Positions 32,371 through 42,029 of a stretch of 64,000 bases of DNA are shown here, piece after piece. The notes under the pieces were generated by a model that did no database searches, was not told the origin of the DNA, and was given only the letters and a program-made list of their open reading frames with translations. The stretch comes from Hysterangium stoloniferum (taxonomy: Eukaryota > Basidiomycota > Agaricomycetes > Hysterangiales > Hysterangiaceae), in assembly GCA_015178975.1 (NCBI GenBank), contig WHVD01000185.1, positions 1 through 64,000 of the forward strand, given 5' to 3'. A program made the translations under genes and the position numbers. How positions within the stretch are numbered: position 1 is the stretch's first letter; each line of letters begins with the position of its first letter.

Positions 32371-33249
32371 ATGTCAATGTTTCACATTCCTCCCCCTAAC
32401 AAATTCGACTTTTACATGGATCGGACTGGTTCCTCTCCTGTACAGGGCAAGGTCAACCTCCCTTGCACTTCGTTTGCAACTGCCAGCCTTTTCAACTACG
32501 ACCCTGTCCCTTCCGATTTCATTCCCTTCACTCTTAATGGAACCACTCTCTGGTTACTCAACCCATGCAAATGTGAAGCACTGTTTAATAGACATTTCGA
32601 CAATTGTTGCTTTGTCATTACCACAGTGCACAATCATAACCCGGCCAGCGTTGACCCAATCCTGACATTCTATATATCCGATGCTAAGTATTATGAACTT
32701 AGTATGCCTCCTGCACCTATGGGAGAATATAAGGATTTAATTTACAACCCATTGAAGGTCAGCCTCCTGCTGAATGATCTGAAAGCCCTCATATAAGATT
32801 ATCAGGATTGTGGACTCCAACTCGAGGCGTGGACAGCCAAGGCAATGAAATGCACAGAGCACATTGGTTTGACCTGCTCTTGGAATTTCCCCAAGCCCCA
32901 GTGACGCTTGCCTTATGCACTTGACGAGAACTTTAGTTTGAAGGACCAGGAAGACGTGGAGCTATGGACCTTTAAGAATCTTTGGGGAATCGATGATGGA
33001 AGTGATGACTTCGACAATGAGTATTTGGACCTTGTCAATCACAGCCTCATTGGGTTGTATCGTTTCTTTAGGGGCATGCCAGATGAGCCGTCCAGCCTTG
33101 GTTCGCACAGACAGGGGAATTTCTATCCTACCCCACCTTCTACTCCATCTAGCAGCAACACCACATTTAGTTCCAACGATGCCAATTTAATTCCCCTTAC
33201 TCTGGATCCATGTTGTCGCCTACCATGCAACCAACTCTTCATCCAGTGA
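32371..33249 (+). pseudogene. G3 accessory ORF downstream of pol (unknown function)
   Basis: A single reading frame of about 290 codons from the ATG at 32371 (MSMFHIPPPNKFDFYMDRTG) to 33249. It is broken by TAA at 32794-32796 and TGA near 32903, with protein-like sequence continuing across both (DYQDCGLQLEAWTAKAMKC, then DENFSLKDQEDVELWTFKN). It is Cys-containing in the middle (NPCKCEALFNRHFDNCC), acidic near residue 210 (DDGSDDFDNEYLDL) and Pro/Ser-rich at the C-terminus (PTPPSTPSSSNTT). No family recognised. Same strand as pol, unlike the accessory gene of G1 and G2. Confidence 0.6.
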
Positions 33250-33361
33250 AAGCCTTCATGTTGTGATTAATGGGGGAAGTGATGATTCCAACTTTAGCCT
33301 CCCTGAGTTGATCTCAGACATGGAAAGATGACTAAGACTGCACCGTGACAAGGGGGGATTT

Positions 33362-34078
33362 TGTCATGTAACAGGTAGATTTGATATCAATTACTCAAGC
33401 TGCTAACTAAATTGTCACACTACAGTCCATTCGTTTGGTTTTCATTCTCTCATCAGACAGAGTCAATTGTTATGATGCATGTATTCAACATACGAACATT
33501 ACCAGGTATCTGAGCTATTAATGTTGATACATGTAGTTAGGATACCTGTTTGTGAATGGACAGTAAAGATTCAAAATGCATATCATTTCTTAGCTAAAAT
33601 TAATCTGAGACAATCGTAACAATCATGCACAGCCACACTATATTTCGATCATGTGCAGTTATTATGTAGCAACCGTAGTTTGTATGCAGTAATGCGCAGT
33701 TGTACAGCACCATGCCTATGTATTTAAATGGCTGAGCTGAATCATGAAAATATAGCCTTTTGAACCCCCTAAACTAGACAACTTTGTCACATTTGCATTT
33801 GCGCATCTTATTCCACCTGTTCCAGGTTTACAGGATATTACCTTTGCTCAGGTTAATGAGAATCACTCTTATCACTAATGTGACTTATCTTAGTTACACA
33901 CTCCAAACGAAAGCTATTCATTCGTTTTCCGATATTTCATTTTATCTTTAACTACTATTAAACAAGAACCATAAACTAATAGTCTACTGACACACTCAGC
34001 CCTTTCATATATAACAAGTTGATGTCTTTAAGTTACTGCTAAGTACCTAAGGACTCTCAGCCTAAGAGATACATCACA
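33362..34078 (+). repeat. 3' LTR of G3 (in the inverted segment), TSD GTGGG
   Basis: 717 bp, TGTCATGTAACAGG...GAGATACATCACA, preceded by the polypurine tract AAGGGGGGATT (33350-33360) and followed by GTGGG at 34079-34083. The partner 5' LTR at 44861-45577 is also 717 bp, is in reverse, and is followed by CCCAC, the complement of GTGGG. Confidence 0.95.
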
Positions 34079-34103
34079 GTGGGTTATTGGGGAAGATGTA
34101 TCC

Positions 34104-34849
34104 TGTTAAGAACTGAAAACTGACTAATGTCGGTAGGCCGACAGGGACCAATCAGAAGGACTTAGCTTCAGCTTACAGTATATGCTGCACCCTCGCAAGT
34201 AACCGTCAGGTGTCCTTAAATTTTGGACAGGCAAAGACTAGTCCTAACGAGTACCTCACAGTGAGTTACTGATTGGGACCAAAGGATAAGTCAAGTGTCA
34301 GGCCAAGGGGGTTGGGGACCAAGAGTGGGTGAGCACACACGAAGGCGGAGAGTGGGATACTTAGAGTAAGACATCTAGAGATGTATGTGAGTGTTCTGAG
34401 TCGATATTCTGATTGCCTAGTAACTACAACTACAGCAGGTTCATATACAAGTTATCGGCATCTAGAAAAATTAACTAAGGGAAGAGTGGAAACATTATTT
34501 GACAAATAAACTAGACTTTGAATGGGAAGGTTACAATAAGTTCAGAGGCTGTGATTAACCAAGAGTGGGATTACGAGAAAAGGAAATAGTCCAAGGGTTA
34601 CAAGTATATATAGGCATATATGAAACATAGAGTAGAACAGATCATCATAATAAAAAGGGACGTATCAGAGTATAACCAGATAGTACAAGTATATTTTGAT
34701 GGGGGTGGAAACGGGGTTTGATCACTGTGAAAGCATACATCAGCATCAGGAGACTGACGGTTTCTGATGCGATGACTTGATTGATAACTTGAAATGTTGA
34801 TAGGCAGCAATAACCTTGGGGACCATAGGGTTGTGACATGGTCATAACA
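34104..34849 (-). mobile_element. Solo LTR, family A (copy 2), TSD TATCC
   Basis: 746 bp; on plus TGTTAAGAACTG...TGGTCATAACA, which is the reverse of copy 1 at 6179. TATCC at 34099-34103 and 34850-34854. Confidence 0.94.
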
Positions 34850-35122
34850 TATCCCACCATTGTGATACATAATCCCATTTTTACAATGAATAAGTGTGGA
34901 CAATACATATGTAGATTGCATGTCACATGATGTAAATTCCATCCACAGTCACAACCACATTTCATTTGCTTTTGAATACCAGCATCTCTAGTCTGAGGCT
35001 GAATAACAATATCACAGTCAGGATTTTTTCAATGTATGATACCCAAACATTTACACTTTGTATGCTTTCCACCATCTAAAGTTAAAGAATTTGTATTTTA
35101 TATCATGATGTTTATCCCCACC

Positions 35123-35633
35123 TAGTACTATGGAGGGTGTTTATAATTACTATAATCTCAAATATTTACTAATAAAAGTCTTATTTTTACAAAACTCCAT
35201 CTTTAAATAGTGATATCTATTCTGAAACAATTATATCATCAAAAAACAATCATCAGAAATAGTTCTCCATATTACATCTTATACAACCCATAGTTATTTA
35301 ACAAATTCCATTGTATATAATTTCCTTTCTTTTACAGATGCCTACTAATACTTTTATTAGTACTTTGTTTTTTAAAAGTTGTAATGTAGTTATTTCCATG
35401 TAAAATATTATTGGAAATTTTTCATACCACAGCTGTCTTTATTAAGTAAAACCCCCTATATATTCTGGGTATGTCAAACCAAGTAGAAATCTGTTTGGAT
35501 TAACAGATCCATTCTGAAGTAATACATATGTATTTAGAGGTGCCAATGATATACATATACATGGAATGGACTATCTAAAGGTATCTATTTTTTAAAAGTA
35601 TTAGTGTTTCAAACTACTAATTTTTTTTATTGT
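35123..35633 (+). repeat. ~510-bp repeat, inverted copy of 47310-47817
   Basis: Non-coding AT-rich sequence matching the reverse complement of 47310-47817 at roughly 80 percent by eye, with nearly identical stretches such as AATACATATGTATTTAGAGG and AAAAGTATTAGTGTTTC. Because it lies in the inverted segment, the pair would be in direct orientation in the ancestral order. Confidence 0.75.
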
Positions 35634-35884
35634 CTACTTGTGTCCTGAAAGATTCTTTAGTTTGTAATGTATGAGAGAGTTTAAAACTTTTTGAAAGTTT
35701 TAAAAAACAAATTATGTTTGAATCACATCCCAGATGTTTAAATGACCTTTAGGGTATATTAGAATTTGGTATACTTAATAGTTTTCAGATATCCTCCTAT
35801 GGTTGCCCAGTGAGCAGATAATTTGTTGAGGACTTCATATTCAGAATGTGTAAACTGATATAACCATTCACCATTGGGCCATCC

Positions 35885-36714
35885 TGTTATGTATTTTTTA
35901 AGGTTTTTTCTATTTTTCACAATTTCCCCAAAATGAAATTCTTAACAAAGGCTCTTAAATGTATTTATATCATGAAGATAAAAATTGTACAATATTCTCT
36001 TGATTTATATTGAAATTATGCAATTTATTTTGTATTTTTATCTTACATAAATTGAGTGAGCTATGGAATTTCTACCTTTTATTCTTTTTTAACTAATGTA
36101 TCTTCAAACTGGCCACCTAGCACGATGTGTGGGAATATTTGTCACAACAAGTGACAGTGGTTACAACAAGTGACAGTGGTTACAACAAGTGACAGTGGTT
36201 GCAACAAGTGACAGTCACAAAATGTGATGACTTGTCACAAACACGAAGAATAGTGTGACACGTGTGCAGTGACTCATGACATGTGGGAACATTATGTCAT
36301 CAATTATGTCATCATATATATGTATAAGTGTTTTATTCTATATCTAATCTTTTGACCTGTTTAAAAATATTTTTACTGTTTGATAAACAGTATAATATAT
36401 ATATATAAACTAGCTAGAATTGAAGTTGAATCTAGTTTTGGAATCAGTGAATTGTTATTCATATTTTAGTAATTATTTTCACAGAAAAAGAACAGCTTGA
36501 AAAGCAGCTCTCAAAACCTTCTTTGTGAAGTAGGGTGCATATATTCAAGTAAACTCTTGACTTCAGGGGTTCTAAGTCTATTCAGGCTGCCACTGATTAA
36601 TATCAAATACTTAAATTATTTTACCTTGCAGTGAATTGAGTATTTGCACAATTTGATAGAGCATTGGACTCCTTTTTCCAGAAGATAGTATTAAAATAAG
36701 GCTAATACATCACA
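35885..36714 (+). mobile_element. Solo LTR, family E (copy 2), TSD CATCC
   Basis: 830 bp, TGTTATGTATTTTTTAAGG...GCTAATACATCACA with CATCC at 35880-35884 and 36715-36719. It lacks the hairpin array and neighbouring ~640 bp present in copy 1. Confidence 0.93.
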
Positions 36715-36787
36715 CATCCATCCCAGTCTTGAACTTCTCTATTTTCCATTGGTCCAATAGATGATTGTAAAGTCTTGAGATGGTTCC

Positions 36788-37555
36788 TGTTAGGGTACGT
36801 ACATGGGGGGTCTCTGGAGAAACCTGCTGAATATCCGGTAGGACTTGGCTTCAGGTTATAGGCTGCACCCTCGCTAGATCGTGTTGTCCAATTTCAGACA
36901 GGTGGACAGGAATCCCGGGGAGTCCAGGTGGGGGTCGTGGGTTGAGGGATCATAGGTCAGAGGTTGTGGGTCGTGAGTCGAGATAGGTAAGAGAGATAGA
37001 TGTGTCGGAACCTGTGGGCTCCGACTAGTGTGAGCAGTGTAATTCAAGTAGGAGTTTAGAGCGGAAAATGTATTAGATTACTGGGGGGAATTTAAGCTGA
37101 TTTTCTGACTGGATTGTATGTACAACATCTGCCAGTTTAAATAGACCATGGAGTGAATGACATACCAAATCCAGTAATGATGAAACGAAATGAGCAAAAC
37201 ATAAAACAGGAATAGTAAACACCAAATTTGGTGTTACGAATGGGATGGAATGGAGTGGAGTCCAAATCGTGACAAATCATAAACCATAATGGGAAATGGA
37301 GCGAGAGTGGAGTCCAAATCATGACAGGTCATTTGACTAAAATGGGAACAGGGCTCCGTTAGAGAGGTGATGGGTTTTACAAGCAGGGTCCAGTGGGTTT
37401 TCTGGTGACTGAAACACAACGTAACAAAGTCGAACGTAGACAAGTCTGACATACAGAGTCCAGCAGGAATTCCAGTAAACTGATAATGGGTGTGTATAGG
37501 GTGCAGGTGTGTATAAGTTAGTGCCCAGAGTCTGGCAGGATTTCCGGTCATAACA
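36788..37555 (+). mobile_element. Solo LTR-B, TSD GTTCC
   Basis: 768 bp, TGTTAGGGTACG...CGGTCATAACA with GTTCC at 36783-36787 and 37556-37560. Confidence 0.94.
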
Positions 37556-37605
37556 GTTCCCAGACATGAAGTTAGGAGATGGTGATAATTTCTCTAATTT
37601 TGGTA

Positions 37606-38078
37606 CAGTAAGCAAAAAAAGGGTTGCAATGTTCAGTAAATTTTAACTCAAATGCTTATAACTCCAGAAATAAATTAGCTAAAATTAGGAAGAAATATAA
37701 GTTAGAAAGCCCTGTTTCTGAACTTTGACATGATAAGCAAGTTTGTTCAAAAATATTCACTCATTGTTGAGATATTAAATATTGTGTACAGGAGTATCAT
37801 TGCAACCCTTTTTTTGCTTTCATTTTATAAACATAAAGCTATGCATTCTAGTACTTGGTATGACCTCCTTTAGCCTTGACCACTGCTGCAACCCTCCTAA
37901 GCATACTTTCAATCAAATTCTGGCACATTTTTGGCATTATTTTATCCCACTCTACTTGTACCCCCTCCCACAACTCCAATATCCCTCCTAGGGTCCTCTT
38001 GTACTTTCCCAGCTACTTTTTCAGATGATCCCAGAGATATTCAATAGGATTGAGGTCAGGGGACTCAGACCGATGTTG
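37606..38078 (-). mobile_element. Tc1-II element, right half (in the inverted segment)
   Basis: Starts CAGTAAGCAAAAAAAGGG after TA (37604-37605), identical in its first ~215 bp to 29557 onward, and runs inward to the transposase C-terminus on minus (SPDLNPIEYLWDHLKK, stop, LGKYKR, VEWDKIMPKM, RRVAAVVKAKGG). It ends at about 38078 where G3 RNase H sequence begins. Confidence 0.87.
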
Positions 38079-41000
38079 TCATGACTCTGACTCATTTGGT
38101 TCAAGGTAACTAATTGTTCCTCAAATTTTGGACCCATCTCCTCGTAAAAGTTACCAATAGAATCTTCCTTAAGTTCAGACAGGATAACAACTGGGGTGTT
38201 GTCTGAGATCGGACCATTCTCTGGAGGTGGTTCACGAGGCAATCGGGAAATAGGATCCACATTAGAATGGACTCTACCTGCCCTATGAACAATGCGCAAA
38301 TCAGGGTATGCAGCGAAAATGGTTCCCCATGTGAGTAGTCTTCTATTTATATTTTGATAAGTTTTACTCCAAATCAATGCTGCATGATCTGTTATAGCCC
38401 ATATCTTTTCACCTTCAAGGTAAGGCTGAAATTTGATCAATCCATCCTTGAGTGCTAATGCTTCACGCTCTGTAGGTGAGTAATTTTTTTCTGCAGGTTT
38501 CAATGTCCTAGACCAGTATGCTATGACCCGTTCAACATATACCACTGTATCTCCAAAGGAATTCCCCCAGTTTCCATTGATAGGCAAAACTTCGTCTTTA
38601 GCTATCTGTGAAACTAACTGTAGTATTGGCTGTCCTGTAGTATATGCCAAATATAATTTATCATGAATCTTAGTACCTAATAAATCTCAGATTTGAATAG
38701 GTTGAATTTGCTGTAAGATGGCTGTGACACCGAAATCACATGCACCACTATATATGCGGTAACCTAGCCCTGTCATTGCATAAGCTCGGACAGGTGCATA
38801 GGTTAAAGCCTGTTTCACTAGTGCAAAAGTATGCTCCTGAGCCTTACCCCATACCCAAGATGTTCCTTTCTTGAGCAATTCAAATAATGGAGTCACTATC
38901 CATGCATAATATGGTATGTAGGCCGAAAAATACACCATCATTCCCAAAAAGGTTTGTAATTCTTTTACTGTTGTAGGTTCTTTGAGCTGAATGATAGCAT
39001 CAATTTTCTCTCAATGAGTTGATAAGCCCAGACGAGAAACCTTTTGTCCTAAGAGTAATAGAGATTGATAGGCGAAGTGACATTTCTTTGGAGACAATGT
39101 CAATTTAGACTTGATGATAGCCTTCAATATTACATCTATATGTTTGACATGTTCATCAAAGGATTTTGAAAAAATAACAATATCATCAATGTAGACTAAT
39201 GCAAAAATCCAAAGGTATGGAGCTAAGACGTTTTGCATTACTCGTTGAAAGACTGCAGGGCCATTCTGAAAGCTGAAAGGCATACGCAAGAATTGATACA
39301 ATCCTCGATGTGTTTGTAAGGTATCCGGCTATTTACTCTCTCAAATAATTAACAAATGTTGACATGGCAAGGGATTCAAGAAATAAACAAATAAAGGTCC
39401 AGTAATTTAAATACTGATAGCTTAATTAGCTGTGCTATTAAGCTTAAACAACTAAAGTCAATATTTGTTTGGTCTCTTGACAAATTCAGATGAACGTGTA
39501 GTGACGTGCTCTATGAAAGTTAAGTTCTCCTTGAGAATAAAGGTTCGGGAGCTGAATGTATGCGCAATAAGTTGGTGGAAACTTGTCGTAAGCCTTCGCT
39601 TTCTTGTAGCTTTTTAGTTTACTATTTATAAAGGTTTAACAAGCTGTTAAATAATTTATAAATAGAGAGATTGTCCGAGAGTCGAATATCAAGCATTTGT
39701 TTAAAGATCGATTAACTGTGCTGTTAAAATGGGCTCTTGAATAACCTAAACGGGCAGGGATTTCAGTAATAAGAATTTAGATTTACTTAAGTGATTAGTA
39801 AGCCTAAAGGTTTCCGGGAAGCTGAGGGAACTTAGATGAATTAGCTATATAAGTTCAAAAGTTCTGACAAAGAGTTCAAGATGCTGCAAGTGTAGGTGCT
39901 TGCAGTTAGATATCAGACTAAGGCTATTTTTGTCCTTAGGATGATTAGATAAGCTTTGAGCTGGTGCTGTTGATAGTAGTAAAATAGATTAATTTATTCA
40001 GTGATTTAGGCCTCCTTTTATACATGTAGAGAGTTTTGCTTAATAATATCTAAATAACTAATTAGGAAACTTTTAGAAGCTTCTAAGAAGTTTCCATAAA
40101 TCCGCTATGATATCATACTCCTCACCTGACTCAAAGATCCGAACCGAAGATCCGAACCGGTCGAGTCAGAAAATAAACCCGGGATGGCCAAGGGTGGAAG
40201 CAAAATAAGCCGGGTGGCCGAAACAGAAATAAACCCAGCTGGGCGGCTGCAAAAACTACTCATGATGATTTGTGAACACGTCGTCACGTGATGTCATGTG
40301 ATCACGTGATAATAATGCGCATATATGTAGTAATATAATATAATAAAACCTGGCCACCTAAAATTAGATAACCCAGCTTTATTATATTTATATTTCGACC
40401 GCTCTAGGCTTCGATTACATAATGTGATGTCATTCGAAGCTTTGAGTATTCGAAGTTGAAAGGAAACAGCCTAATTCTTGAAATAATAAACAAAATAAAA
40501 TAGAATAAAATAAATTGAAATAAATTCGGGAAAATTAAGGGAAAAATTGTGAAAATCAACTGGATACATCACAGTGTTCTAAATGCAGTTTTTTCTTTAT
40601 CCTTAACTGCCATTTCAAGTTGAGTAAACCCTGCAAGGGCATCTAATGTGGACAGCCACTGTGCCCCTGAAAGTGCTTGTAGTATATCATCTTGACGTGG
40701 TAAGGGAAATTCATCAGGTATAACTTGAGCATTCAACCACCTAAAATCAATGACCATACGAGGTTTACCCTGTCAGTAAGCAATAAAAGCTGGGGCACCC
40801 CAGGGGCTTTGAGATGGCTCAATAACCTTCAATGTAAGCCACTTATCCATCTGTTCATCAATAATTTTCCTTTTGGCTGGTGAAGCAATAAATGGGGCCA
40901 TAGAAATCTCCCGGGACCCCTCCCTTAATGGGACTTCAACCTTTTCTGGATAATATCCTAACCAACCATCCAATCCAAATGCTAAAATATTTTCTTCAAT

Positions 41001-41513
41001 TACTTCGTGTAATCTTTCTTTTTGTTCTGCTGTTAGTTTGTCATTAACGTCTACTTCAACCCACATCTGTTGACTAATAACCTCATCCGGAGGCATTTCT
41101 GCTGTTTTAGGTCCTCCTTGTAATTCCGACTCACCTAGTGGTTCAGGAGTGGTCGTTGTCCTGTCATTGGACAGGCTATTGCTAATAGTTTTAACTAATA
41201 AGGCATGTGCACTGAATTTATTGAGCTCATCTGTAGTAAGACTGTCTGGATGACTCAACCAGGTTGCTGGATTGTGTGCATAGCCAATAATCTGTCTGGA
41301 ATGAAGGTGAACGGGGAACTTAGAAAAGTTGGAAACAGGCAGTTTCGAGGTATCCTTAGTTATTAGTGAGTCAGGTATTCCATATATATCTTCTTCCATT
41401 CTGTTTGATAATATTATTTTTTCGACGAAAATCTCATTGCTGCCTTCAGGAAAGTTAAACCTTATTTTAATGCTTTTCATTGATTCCAGCGGAATTGTGA
41501 CATCCTCTAAGGA
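38079..41513 (-). pseudogene. G3 reverse transcriptase and RNase H, split by LTR-C
   Basis: Ty3/Gypsy pol in one continuous frame. From 41480: a protease-RT linker, then KVIEPSQSPWGAPAFIAY, a TGA, QGKPRMVIDFRWLNAQVIP, and WLSTLDALAGFTQLEMAV (first catalytic Asp). LTR-C copy 2 (39315-40573) follows, then RGLYQFLRMPFSFQNGPAVF and the box ALVYIDDIVIFSKSFDEHV. The RT connection starts FLGMMVYFSAYIPYYAWIV, and RNase H has NYSPTEREALALKDGL and IWAITDHAALIWSK. The gene stops at 38079 where Tc1-II begins; its integrase is at 30655 on the other strand. Stops are TGA, at Arg positions of related pol proteins where the family context is recognisable (for example VAYRQGKPR). Confidence 0.88.
39315..40573 (+). 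mobile_element. Solo LTR, family C (copy 2), TSD GTGTT
   Basis: 1,259 bp, TGTAAGGTATCCGG...GGATACATCACA with GTGTT at 39310-39314 and 40574-40578, within the G3 RT frame between AFRT and RGLYQF. Confidence 0.95.
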
Positions 41514-42029
41514 TCACACTGACCGATCCACAGACTCTGAATATAATTTTCTTTTAATCTTTTGTGAGTGCTTGTGAGTCCTTCCTTTATCAATGGTTCT
41601 TGCAAGATCCGTCATTGCCCTAATCTTAAAGGCCCGTCCTGCAGAATCTCTCAGATTCTCACCTATAGATGTTTCAACCTTGATCATTCTTCCTGAGTCA
41701 CCAAATCTCAACATGGTACCCTGTTCATTTCTAATGACAGAAATGGCATACTGGTCAGCAAAGTCATTGCCAAGGATGAACAGCGTTGTCATGCCTTTCA
41801 CTATATAGGCTTCTACCTCAAGTTGTACCGGACCATTGTTGGTGTCAAAGAAAATAGATAAACTGACGTATCTGGATATAGTGGCTGCACCTGTGACTTG
41901 AAGTAAGTTGACATGCTGACCAATTTTAACCTTGGGTTTGGGAGTCAGATTAGAGAGTGTGGTATGGGATATCAGGGTAATATCAGCTCCTGAGTCGATA
42001 ATTATTTTCAACTCATCTCATTTATAGTT
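41514..42029 (-). pseudogene. G3 aspartic protease
   Basis: Retropepsin with catalytic motif KIIIDSGADITLISH at its start and the second structural region TTLFILGNDFADQYAIS about 90 residues later. It is in the same frame as gag and RT, joined across TGA codons at 42018 and 41514. About 165 residues. Confidence 0.88.

Larger units (their letters stand above)
34855..37605 (-). pseudogene. Coding remnants of an unnamed gene, split by two solo LTRs
   Basis: Minus-strand frames keep protein-like character between insertions: near 36775-36725 and 35884-35800 (WLYQFTHSEYEVLNKLSAHWATIGG) and at 35017-34855 a cysteine-rich segment (KCGCDCGWNLHHVTCN ... CPHLFIVKMG). LTR-B (36788-37555) and LTR-E copy 2 (35885-36714) interrupt it, and LTR-A copy 2 (34104-34849) abuts its downstream end. 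The remnant continues across the G3 insertion site to 45583 when the inversion is undone. I take it for a gene of a large fungal DNA transposon but cannot name it. Confidence 0.4.
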
